14,032 nucleotides of DNA from Candolleomyces eurysporus (taxonomy: Eukaryota > Basidiomycota > Agaricomycetes > Agaricales > Psathyrellaceae), in contig JANBPK010001721.1 of the NCBI GenBank assembly GCA_027579435.1, positions 1-14,032 of the forward strand. The letters run 5' to 3'. Below are positions 1 through 7,880 of this stretch, piece after piece. The translations under genes were made by a program, and so were the position numbers. The number at the start of each line of letters is the position of its first letter. Within the stretch, counting starts at the first letter, position 1. Under the pieces are notes generated by a model, which ran no database searches, was not told where the DNA came from, and was given only the letters and a program-made list of their open reading frames with translations.

Positions 1-993
1 TTGAGTCGGCTCTTCAGAAGTTCTCAACCGAGCCGCTTCGTACTTCCGAATCCAGTAACTGTCATGTTTAATTGACTTAACGGATTTTCCATCACGTCCT
101 CGAAGCCACAGAGTGACGTTACACCTTCCACTTAGCGAATGTCAGGGCGAATGTCCCTTGTAGTGTGCAGACTCTCTTCCTACGCCGTACCTCGCCAGGT
201 CGGGCGCGCAGTTGTGGTTCCGAATCGATTCGTTACCCTTCGGATACGTTCGCAGGGCCTTCCTACTTTAAAGCACCACTGCCGAACCGTCGTACTTAGG
301 TTCTGAGCCAGATCCTTGAGAGCTGCTAAGTCTGAAGCCGGGAACCGCTTCGACTCTTGGTTTCGCAATGTTCAGAAGACATGCTGAGTTCTATAAGTCG
401 TTATCGTTACTTAGTACTTTAATTCAGAAGCGCTTCCGAAGAAAAGTTCTATTAATTCGCGATTTTTCTAGGGGTATGCAGGCAGCTGCCGTATCACCGT
501 ATGCATGGTGGTCTCGTACGTTGAAGGGTGGGACCTCGGCTGGACGGGAACGTAAGTTTAGGAGGTGAGTGATGGGTTCGAGTCGTACCCTCCAACAGTG
601 CGTGCTTGTGGAATTCAGAGAGGCCTGGTATCCATGGTCAACATCATGTTTGTATTTATTTTGTTGGGCACTCGCAAAATCGCACCTTCATCGAGCTCTG
701 AGCTTGCCATTGTATCACAAATGATAAAACTGCAATAAAGACGAATTTTCGAAATTACCAAATCCGACACCAACCAGCTGTCTGAAAACGGAAGGGCCCC
801 TATTCCCAAGCAGGCCGATGCCAGCGGCCCTTATATAGGTTACAGTACACGTTACAGCAGCACAGAGACGAAGGTAGGACAGACGTAGCTACAGCTACAC
901 ATTTACAATGAGTCAAGATAGTTGGTTGTGGTAGATGTGGATACGGGGGTGACTTGTCACACACCGCTGGCGCAGGATCCCTGCTGGGAGCTA
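1..993. other. Intergenic stretch, no gene recognised
   Basis: I find no reading frame here with family resemblance or a consistent exon chain. The open frames at 180-368 (-), 368-568 (+) and 615-809 (-) have erratic composition and no partners. An AATAAA hexamer lies on the plus strand at about 734-739. A small inverted repeat (GTAGCT, 2-nt spacer, AGCTAC) lies at 885-898. The 3' untranslated region of the minus-strand gene ending at 994 presumably occupies the right end. Confidence 0.5.
831..838 (+). promoter_or_regulatory. TATA-like box without an evident gene
   Basis: A TTATATAG motif lies about 70 bp upstream of an ATG at 908. That ATG opens only eight codons before a TAG at 932-934. 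Splicing at the GTAG dinucleotide in that region also runs quickly into a stop. It could be a promoter whose gene has been lost or overwritten by the convergent DUF6698 gene, or a chance AT-rich match. Confidence 0.25.
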
Positions 994-2527
994 TTAATTA
1001 GATCCCTGCTGCGGGTTAATATCGGCAAGGGCACGACGTTGTTCACGTTCTCTTCTCCACTCTCGGATTCTGCCCCTCACTGTCGGAACGACTTCAGGTG
1101 TATCTCCAGGAGTGACATGATAACGGGGGAATATCTTTCTGTAGGAATGTCAACGACAACTTTTACAACACAATTGGTCAGAAACTCACAGATTCCACCA
1201 CATTAATAACTCATCTACCTCCTCCTTCTCCTTCGGATCCTCCAGAAATTGGAGGACGGAAGCATAGAACTTTTCCGAGTCGCTCAGAGTCTCACCAAGG
1301 CACAGATTCTCATTCGAGCTCAGGCCGAATCGCACCTGTTAAATGCGTCAAGACTGGACGAACAAAGGCTCAAGAAAACCGCTTGCCAGGGTAGCAATGT
1401 ATGCCAAAGAGGGTATCGTAACACGTCTCATACCGTTTATCTCCACGTTTCCTGCACGAGTCGCCCGTGTTGCTTCTTCAACGGAGCTCGGCGATGTAAA
1501 GACGTGTTTGAATCCCTGGTTATTCGGCGTCAGCTACGCAGATGCGGTCAAAGGATAAAAACGTACTTTAACAAGTAGATTTCCTCGCCAGAGGCCGTCC
1601 CAAGGGCTTTCCCTGTTGTACGGCCTCTCATAAATGAAGGAAGGCCAGTTATCCCCGGAAACAGTCAGTTCCCCTGTCTTATGCCTTTCCCATATGCTAG
1701 ATTGCGAACATGAATCAATACTGTGTTGGTGCAGCCTTTGGCAGGATATTTACTTACCTTGAATTTGCCCAATCCAACATTGGAGGACAAAGCAATTCGC
1801 CCGTTCGGTAGTGGAAGAAGCCGCGATCTGACTTCCTGTTCTTGGAGAGGGGTGGGATGAGCACGCTACCCGGGGGCGTTATCCAGCCAAGTATCGCCCC
1901 CTTTGTAGACCTGATGTCATCAGCGCGAGCCCTGCCCACCCCATGGTCTAACTGTCAAGTGCAATGAAGTCAGAGGAGTCTCGAGTTACAGAACTGAGGC
2001 CAGCCTACCGTGCTTGCAATGTAGAGGAGCTCCTGCGTTGAAGCGCTCATAAGTCGTGTATCTAAGCCTGGTGCAAGGCCTTTGAGTTGGGTAAATATGT
2101 CATGCTCCTGTTGCTCCCTGTTTGATTTTCAGCGTAAGTCAATTGATGATTACTTGTCTGGAGACGACGTACTCTGGTGAAAGCTCCAAAAAATGGAGTA
2201 AACCGGCTTTCATCTCGATCTGCCGCATAAGTCCTTCCTTGATCAACGGGAAAATCTTGCAAAAGCCATGAATAGTGCGTCCAAAGTGCTTCCCATTTCC
2301 AACCAGCGGATCAGATTTCTGAGCGCTGTATGACTGATCAGCAGGAGGCATTATCGAAAGGAGAACACATCCACCCACATCCTTCGCCTTGGTCCTAAAG
2401 AAAGGTTGCCGTTCTCATTGTTTTCACCATCGGCGTCGTCTCTCCCTCGTCGGCCAAGGACTTGGGCAGTTCCACCCCCATTGGGAGGCGCTCCGCTATT
2501 CTGACCGCCGGCTTGATCGTGGAGCAT
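994..2527 (-). CDS. DUF6698-family protein, eight exons
   Basis: Function is unknown. DUF6698 proteins are numerous and lineage-expanded in agaricomycetes. My exon model on the minus strand is 2527-2375, 2333-2154, 2107-2009, 1951-1758, 1696-1567, 1515-1387, 1335-1190 and 1138-994. It totals 1,176 nt, giving 391 residues and a TAA stop, with every intron phase consistent. Recognisable landmarks, in order, are KSDPLVGNGKHFGRT (residues 57-71), GWITPPGSVLIPPLS (166-180), TGELTVSGDNWPSF (216-229), the PWDGLW segment, FKHVFTSPSS (254-263), a VRFGLSS segment at 296-302, and a C-terminal LLMWWN / IFPRY stretch. The tail is Arg/Glu-rich. Introns are 41-61 nt. The sixth (1336-1386) starts with GC, not GT. 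The first 51 residues are low-complexity (Gly/Asn/Asp/Arg) and the first splice is the least certain. The ATG at 2527 lies about 90 bp below a TATA box. Family assignment rests on remembered motif resemblance. Confidence 0.85.
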
Positions 2528-2617
2528 AATGCGATACAAGAGGAGATTTAGGGCTTCTTGGGTAGAAGGAGTAGGGTAGTGTCAACCTGACGACATGTTT
2601 CGATGAAAGACCCGCAT

Positions 2618-2625
2618 ATTATATA
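2618..2625 (-). promoter_or_regulatory. TATA box of the DUF6698 gene
   Basis: TATATAAT on the minus strand lies about 91 bp upstream of the ATG at 2527, a normal spacing for a fungal core promoter with a short leader. An ATG at about 2595 on the same strand opens only four codons, so the 2527 ATG was preferred. Confidence 0.6.
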
Positions 2626-2830
2626 CCTCTCAACCGAACCACAGATGAAAATTTGGCAACTTCATCGGATTGCTTCTGTGCCTTGCGCCCGGCACCGGAG
2701 AACCGAAAAGAAATCAATTGCGACGCAAATCACGCAGGAATAGGAGCCCTGTTCATCGGCAGCTTTTCGAGCGAAAAGGCAGATTGGGCTGCGGACATTG
2801 ACTCCAGCAGTTGGGCGCTAATGCTGTGGC

Positions 2831-3260
2831 TCTTCTCGAAAAGTCTCAAGTCCGAGTTCCTGTCTATTCGTACAGCACTTTGAGCTGCGGTTGTTTTCCA
2901 GGGGAACCGGCAAATCACAGCATCGTCATGGCGCATCCAAATGTAGCGTAGCTCAAGCCATAAAAGCCATAACGATTAAATTATTGTATTCCCCTATGAA
3001 TCTTCTGGAAAAATCTCAGGTCCAAGTTCACGTCTACTTGCACAGCACTTCAGGCTGCGGCTGTCTTCCAGGGGAATTGGCAAACCACAGCGCTGTCATG
3101 ACTCATCTGAATGTAGCGTAGCTCAAGCCAAAACAATTAAGTTATCATATCAACCTGTGGTTTGAGGGCTCTTCTCGCAAAGTTTTAGGTCCAATTTATC
3201 GTCTACTCGCACAGCACTTCGAACTGCGGTTGTCTTCCAGGGGAAATGGTGAACAAGAGC
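2831..3260 (+). repeat. Three imperfect direct repeats of about 170 bp
   Basis: Copies begin at 2831, 3001 and 3170, so the spacing is 170 and 169 bp. All begin TCTTCT and share blocks such as CACAGCACTT and TCTTCCAGGGGAA (or close variants). The first two also share AATGTAGCGTAGCTCAAGCCA-like ends at about 2941-2963 and 3111-3129. The third copy diverges after about 3250. The copies differ at many positions, so they are old duplications. They fill the spacer between two divergently transcribed genes and end about 90 bp above the TATA box of the plus-strand gene. Upstream regulatory repeats are a reasonable inference, but no known binding site was recognised. Confidence 0.85.
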
Positions 3261-3348
3261 CTGAGTGCTGTTGGGGTGTATCCAAGACTCATGCTAATTT
3301 ATCGTCAAAAATCATGTATCATGGTGCCGTATGGCCTGAGTTGAAGGC

Positions 3349-3357
3349 TATATAAAA
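3349..3357 (+). promoter_or_regulatory. TATA box of the 3443 gene
   Basis: TATATAAAA sits 94 bp upstream of the ATG at 3443. Between them is a pyrimidine-rich leader (CTTCTTCTC and CTCCTACCCCTCC tracts), typical of fungal transcription start regions. It is one of the clearest core promoters in the window. Confidence 0.7.
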
Positions 3358-3442
3358 GGGTACCAATTGCTCGACTAACTAACAAGCACAAGTTTCCTTC
3401 TTCTCGATCTCGCGACCACCAACTTATCTCCTACCCCTCCAA

Positions 3443-4387
3443 ATGCCGCTATCCGTTCCAGTTGATTCCGACGTGCATAATGCTCACCTCCAAACGCTTT
3501 TGAACAGGATTAACTCGTGCAAAGTGTTCGTGCTCCACTGGGATTACACCACTAGAGACCTGAGGCCACACGNTTTTGTAGGTTCCCGGTTTCAGAACCC
3601 TTCGCAATCGACTAACAGGACTTTGCTAGGCCATGGGTTAATGGAGTGGCTGTTCCGCCCGGGGAGCTGGAAGAATATAGCCGCATGCATTATTATCTAC
3701 TGCCGTGTTGCCTGTGTCCCTTCTTGGATGATTCGGATGAGTACAAAGCATCAAGAGTCGGCTTGGTTTACTTCGTCGTACAAAGGAAGGCTGAAGTTTC
3801 CTATCGCAAGAAATATGTTGCTGCGTGTGCTGACCAGCGTTGCGGATACTCCGGTATAATTGTCTAATTGCCTCATAGATGATGCGAGCTAATTACCCCA
3901 TCCCAGTCACCCTCGACGATGTCTTTGACAAAAATACTCAACCAAGACAATCCCATCGCAAGCGAGGTATGTATTTTGCTGATAAATATGTACGTTGAGA
4001 TTGTTTGCTCATGCGCCTGCTAAGATAAACGCCTTCCTCTCGTGGGAAACCCCTTCCTCTTCATGACTGACGAGACCGAAGAGGGTGTCAAGAAGAGCGG
4101 GATTCGCCAGATCAGTCTTGATATTGAGGATAAAACCAACCAAATGATCCGGGGACCAAGACAGTGTAAGTTGTATTTGAAATCTCCGGGTTCTTCATGC
4201 TCAGTCGTCAACTGAAATTCTAGTGTTGAAGAAAGCAAACCCCGATCTTTTTATCAAGATGGAGGGAGACCTTGCAATGCTTGTTACTGAAGGGTTACCT
4301 GTTATGGAGTACCTCAAATTGTTCAGAGGTTCGACGATGCAGGATGAGGTACGGAGATTCACTGTGATGAGAAACAGTGAAAGATGA
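3443..4387 (+). CDS. Orphan protein with a cysteine cluster, five exons
   Basis: I do not recognise the family. The model has exons 3443-3577, 3619-3853, 3907-3966, 4025-4165 and 4224-4387. That is 735 nt, encoding 244 residues and a TGA stop, with consistent phases throughout. Introns are 41, 53, 58 and 58 nt. Three end in TAG or CAG, while the third ends in the less usual AAG. Cys75, Cys76 and Cys78 (PCCLCPF) and Cys115 and Cys120 (CADQRCGY) are spaced as in a small zinc-binding fold; this is inference only. The C-terminal half is charged and helical in composition (KKANPDLFIKMEGDL). The N at 3573 makes residue 44 ambiguous. The gene shares a repeat-bearing spacer with the divergent DUF6698 gene. 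The strong TATA box and intact frame argue that it is expressed. Without splicing, the first ORF reads 138 codons in frames that look worse. Confidence 0.65.
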
Positions 4388-4439
4388 TATTGCTCGGTAA
4401 ATCGGGAGTCGGGAGGGTGGTGACAAACGTTCAGTGAGA

Positions 4440-5034
4440 TTACTGAGATCCTGGGGCTTGAAGCGTATCGCTGCCAAGTATAAAGCGAATGAGAAAGAAC
4501 GCCTCTTTCACAACTAGCTTTGGTGAGAAGAATCTGTTGAGGGGGACTTGGGGAAGGAGGAGGGGGAGGAGGTTCGAGGGCGTCACTGAGAGGGGTTCCT
4601 TCTGTTCGGAGAAGATATTCTTGAAGAGGATTAAGGGAAGGGAATTCGAGGGTTCGGAGTCCTTCTTCAATATCGTGTAAGCGTGAGGACGACGTCGTCG
4701 ATGTAATTGGTTACTCGGAGTTCGAAGGAGTTGGTGATGACCCTCTCGTTTGGATGGCGTTCGAAGCACGTAATATCCACAATAGTTGTTCCTTCTTCGT
4801 AGCGAAGGGACCCAATAGACGTCGTAGCTGTAGGGTTCCTACCAGCTCTTGAGCAGACGGTGACAATTGGGAAACGTTGAGTGAATCGAATAGGACGAGG
4901 AGGTGAACGATCGGTATCGTGAGAAGCACTTGGCCTAGGGTAAGGTCTATGCCTCCGGCGAGGGTGAGATGGGGGACGATGTCGAGGCGAATGTACTCGT
5001 TGTTGAGCGTCCACTGTGTTCTCAGTTTGAGCAT
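4440..5034 (-). pseudogene. Degenerate minus-strand coding remnant
   Basis: One minus-strand frame opens with ATG at 5034 and runs 107 codons to a TAA at about 4711-4713. It then stays open in the same frame past the stop, through EEGLRTLEF and a proline-rich PPPPPPSPSPP segment, to about 4440. A second frame is also open for 123 codons (5038-4667). The first ATG is about 30 nt downstream of a primer-binding-site-like sequence on the same strand. That would suit the gag region of a decayed LTR retroelement, but I see no nucleocapsid, protease or reverse transcriptase motif. It may be a different dead gene or partly chance open frame. Confidence 0.3.
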
Positions 5035-5244
5035 ACACAGGGAAAAGAAGTCGAGGTTTGTTTGTCAGGCACCAGGTACAAGTAGACGAGGTTTGATTCT
5101 CGAGAACAAGCTAAAGAACTACTACATGGTTTAGCTCGGTATTTATACTACTTGAACCGATCGGGCAAGTCCGGGCTGGCTCGATACATATGACCAGCAT
5201 TGGTGCTTCTACTGTTCCTACTTGATAACTATCAACTATTAATA

Positions 5245-5285
5245 GCAAAGAAGCAGGGTAAAGGGCAAAGAAGCCAGGGTAAAGG
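5245..5285 (+). repeat. Tandem pair of about 20 bp
   Basis: GCAAAGAAGCAGGGTAAAGG at 5245-5264 is repeated at 5265-5285 with a single inserted C. It sits just upstream of the 43-bp tandem pair and shares its AGGGCA-like motifs, so the region is a locally expanded purine-rich satellite. Confidence 0.85.
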
Positions 5286-5369
5286 GCAACGGATAAAAGT
5301 AAAAGAGCAGGGCATAGGGCATCCTCGGGCAACGGATAAAAGTAAAAGAGCAGGGCATAGGGCATCCTC
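5284..5369 (+). repeat. Perfect tandem duplication of a 43-bp unit
   Basis: Positions 5284-5326 and 5327-5369 are identical. The unit starts GGGCAACGGATAAAAG and ends GGGCATCCTC. Perfect identity suggests a recent slippage duplication. The third start (GGGCTAAGGG) is a decayed partial copy. The repeats lie inside the candidate LTR. The open minus-strand frame across them (5111-5365) is a by-product of the repeat, not a gene. Confidence 0.9.
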
Positions 5370-5497
5370 GGGCTAAGGGTTAAAACTGGGCAAAGGGGAA
5401 AGATAACGTACTACTAAGGAGAGAAGTCCGAGGGAGTCCGAGTCAAATATAAGTAAACAATAGAAAAAAAAGATACCCTAGGGGTTATTACATAACA

Positions 5498-5719
5498 TTA
5501 CCCGCAGAGACCTTTTGGAATCTATTCATCCAATGTACCCGGTGCAAGTACGTCCTTCCACGCCACTACTTTCCCTACTCCCATGAATGCGCCACCAAAT
5601 CCATGGAGAGCGGCACGAGTCTGTGGAAGGATACAGACGTCGACTCGAACGATCCGCTTAAAGGGCTTCGAAAGATGCACGCCTTTTTCAGCAAACCTTT
5701 TGATTTTGAACCGCTGTAA
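5498..5719 (+). pseudogene. 3' exon fragment with C2HC zinc-finger-like motif
   Basis: A plus-strand frame is open from about 5453 and becomes protein-like at about 5498. It reads ETFWNLFIQC, then C-x2-C (codons 5534 and 5543), His (5582) and Cys (5588), and ends DFEPL with a TAA at 5717-5719. The spacing C-x2-C-x12-H-x-C fits a small zinc-binding motif. There is no suitable start codon, and the sequence to the left is the candidate LTR, whose edge falls at the same point. I read it as the last exon of a gene whose 5' part was lost or displaced by the repeat insertion. Alternatively it is an exon joined by a distant intron. The family is not identified. Confidence 0.45.
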
Positions 5720-5933
5720 CTCGCTTCATTGCAGGAGCTGCCGCAAAAGACGGTAATTTCTTCCGGCTCTGTTTCCCAGTAGTCAACCAATGTACCATTT
5801 ACTCTTGTTCAAATTATAACGCAACTGGTGTTGCATGTCATGGTAGTTTGTGTAGGACAAAAGGATTTATTTAAAACACGAGCGGCGTTACAAGAAATCG
5901 GAGTAGTTTTACAAGAATTCAGGCAAGGTCGGG
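5720..5933. other. Short intergenic spacer between convergent genes
   Basis: This AT-richer spacer holds the 3' flanks of the zinc-finger fragment on the plus strand and of the minus-strand gene ending at 5934. The minus-strand open frame at 5575-5790 overlaps it, but it reads antisense to the better plus-strand frame and was not called. Confidence 0.5.
5866..5871 (-). terminator. Polyadenylation-signal-like AATAAA
   Basis: AATAAA on the minus strand lies 63 bp beyond the stop codon at 5934, a plausible distance for 3' end formation of the six-exon gene. Fungal poly(A) signals are loose, so this is supporting evidence only. Confidence 0.4.
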
Positions 5934-7142
5934 CTAATTGGTAGAGATGAATGGATCCGGGAGAAGGCCTTCAAGATCTTGAGTCCTCAAACTGTTGTAG
6001 TTCAGGATCGTTTGAACGCCATCCCACCCCTGGAATCGCTCAGGCAATGGAGTGCCATCCTTGACATCGTATATAGCCGGGCCAGTCGTCGTTGGAATAC
6101 GAACAATCGGAATGATTTCCGCTGGGACCTGTATAACGGTCTTGTCACCAACGTGGATCCATACCCCTTTCCTCTGAACGATGGAGAGGATAGCTTTGTT
6201 GTCTCTGCTGAAGAAGGAAACAACTTCGGGGGGATCCATATGAGGTCTGGTGGCCGACCCAAGCTGGATCGAAGCAATCGGTTCAATCTCGCCAACTCGG
6301 GTCGCATCGTTACCGCTCGACCAGAAGGACCATAGGAGACGGAATGGAAAGAAATTGCAGATCTTCCGGAGCAATATAGTCATGCTGAAGTTGAAATTGC
6401 AGGCCTAAAACACGTCAGTATACGATCGTTCCAGTAAGACTTGTACTTCACTTACNAGAGAAATCTTGGGCTCGGACTCCACCAAGTCCCGGTCAGCATT
6501 GGGCCCGAAGGAGATGCGGTTGCATAGAAGGTTGCAGAACTAANGTAAAACGCGTTAGTCAAAGGCAAGCCTCAGTAATATTGAGGTTATACTTACCAGG
6601 GAACCCTCGCGTTCATTGATGCGCTCGTTCTGAGCCCGCTCCAGGTCAAGATCGACATTTGTGAGGACGTATTTCGAAGGATTGAGACCTGCGGGTGCCG
6701 CAATGGGTAAGTAAGCAAAGTCAATCGGCGTATAATATCAACAACTTACCATTGTTCGTTTCAACGTGAACAAGGCTCCTGGGCCCATTGGGGCCATCCT
6801 GAACGGAAAAGAAACCACCTACGTCGCGAAGAACGCGTGGCTTGCGAGGGCGGTTCGCGCCCGGCACCAGGGATGGATAGCATCGGTAGGGCGGCGCGTC
6901 GGGACGCGGAACGTAAACGTCAGTGAGGTCNATCTCTTCCGGGCCTACAACGTCGCTAGGGGAGGTTGAGCTGTCCAGCCGCTGGCGTAGAAGGCGGCGG
7001 GTGCTGCTGCCATAGGAGAGGTTCTAGCGAGCAGACGGTCAGTGTTTTATAAAAGGATTAGAACGTCCAAGTAGCTCACCTCCGCCGCGATGACCTGAGG
7101 ATTGCGCGGTATGTTCGGGGTGGGCGTTGCGCCGGGTTCCAT
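5934..7142 (-). CDS. Orphan protein, six exons
   Basis: The family is not recognised. The minus-strand exon model is 7142-7080, 7023-6750, 6688-6597, 6539-6456, 6384-6314 and 6246-5934. It totals 897 nt, giving 298 residues and a TAG stop, and all phases agree. Donors are GTGAGC, GTAAGT (three) and GTAACG; acceptors are TAG or CAG. The N-terminus is Pro/Ala/Arg-rich. The central part (DLTDVYVPRPDAPPYRCYPS) and the C-terminal half (VWIHVGDKTVIQVPAEIIP; RFQGWDGVQTIL) look like folded soluble protein, and I see no signal peptide or membrane segment. The model avoids the unspliced frame at 6384-6247, which gives an implausible FFPFRLLWSFW stretch. Ns at 6456 and 6931 make two codons ambiguous; the N at 6544 is in an intron. 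The second exon's beginning is uncertain, because another frame there reads an Ala/Pro-rich peptide beginning MAAAPAAFYASGW. A one-base assembly error is possible. Confidence 0.65.
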
Positions 7143-7437
7143 GGCCGTTGGAAGTTAGACGTGGTGGATGTGTTCTCGAACGGGAGCAGAATCAATGTTT
7201 AAGTATCGTTCTATTTGTCCCTTCCCAGACTCTCTATACCAACAAGTCACTAGAAAATCGCTACGCGCTAAGATGATCGGACTTGTGTCCATTTTCGGTT
7301 CTTCATAAACCCAATTTGTGGCCAAAATACCCGACGCCCAACAACTAGGTTGGCTTGCCGTCTATGATTTTCGAGACGGTTTTCTCGCTGAGCCCGTAGT
7401 GAATCCAACGTCTTAGATTGTAATATGTGTGCTGTCT
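7143..7437. other. Promoter-side spacer of the 7142 gene
   Basis: This is the upstream flank of the minus-strand gene starting at 7142. I see no strong TATA box and no coding frame with protein-like composition. Confidence 0.4.
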
Positions 7438-7740
7438 TCAACCGTTCTTTTTGTTGCTTAGAGGGTATGCACTTGAGTTGTGTGAATTGAGACGGCAGAA
7501 GCCGCGTAAATCTAAAGACACAGCCGAATGATTGCCCTGGATAACTTTTTTGACTTCAACGGTGAAGGAATCCAATTGGCCATTCTTCTGATCACGCGGT
7601 GCTGTTATCTCATATATTACTTGTCTGTCAAGCTGAATGGAAGACTCGAAAAAGGGAATGGTCAGGCTCACACGCCAAATGCCAGGCTTGCGGTGCCTAG
7701 CTAAACCAAACCACAAGCCAACCCAGTTGAACCAGTACAT
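7438..7740 (-). CDS. Possible small hypothetical protein, 100 residues
   Basis: A single open frame begins ATG at 7740 (MYWFNWVGLWFG) and ends TGA at 7438-7440. The start is Trp-rich. The middle (VIYEITAPRDQKNGQLDSF) is well mixed and soluble-looking. I found no intron-linked exons, no known motif and no clear promoter. It could be a small gene, a piece of a longer decayed gene, or chance. It lies in the head-to-head gap between the 7142 (-) and 7881 (+) genes. Confidence 0.3.
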   Translation of the reverse strand: MYWFNWVGLWFGLARHRKPGIWRVSLTIPFFESSIQLDRQVIYEITAPRDQKNGQLDSFTVEVKKVIQGNHSAVSLDLRGFCRLNSHNSSAYPLSNKKNG

Positions 7741-7880
7741 CGAGGGCCTATCCTACACGGCAATATCCGCGTGGTTTCAAACTCAACCCTAGTTGAACCG
7801 CAGTCATCTGGAGTAAACTGGAACAACCCCCCCTCTTTCNTCAGTAACGCTTCTTTCCACTTGCGTACGCGCCNTCAGCC

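Larger units (their letters stand above)
5063..5502 (-). mobile_element. Candidate solo or 5' LTR of a retroelement
   Basis: Read on the minus strand, the segment starts near 5502-5497 (GGTAATGTTATG). It carries TATAAATA at about 5138-5145 and ends near 5075 (TTGTACC). It is followed directly by TGGTGCCTGACA at 5074-5063. That 12-mer begins TGG and could pair with a tRNA 3' end, as a primer-binding site does. The first and last bases form a short GGTA...TACC inverted repeat. No second LTR copy and no clear target duplication is visible, and the TG...CA rule is not met, so the boundaries are tentative. Confidence 0.35.

Noticed and set aside
523..593. Possible tRNA (GGTTCGAGTC T-loop-like motif and 6 of 7 acceptor pairs)
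   Set aside because: The T stem does not pair, no D arm or box A fits, and no anticodon stem forms. The resemblance is limited to one motif and the length.
1249..1578. Plus-strand ORFs of 109 and 71 codons
   Set aside because: They are antisense to exons 5-7 of the DUF6698 gene, whose minus-strand frames carry the family motifs.
1591..1627. Hairpin GAGGCCGT...ACGGCCTC as a regulatory RNA structure
   Set aside because: It lies within exon 5 of the DUF6698 gene, over codons for the ERPYN...PWDGLW segment, so protein coding explains the sequence.
2653..2936. Overlapping ORFs on both strands next to the first 170-bp repeat
   Set aside because: They end in or cross the repeat, lack splice partners and have no conserved composition between repeat copies.
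5111..5365. Minus-strand ORF rich in Leu/Tyr/Pro that resembles a membrane protein
   Set aside because: Its composition follows directly from the 20- and 43-bp tandem repeats; there is no evidence of coding selection.
5979..6335. Plus-strand ORF of 118 codons
   Set aside because: It is the antisense shadow of the last two exons of the 5934-7142 minus-strand gene.
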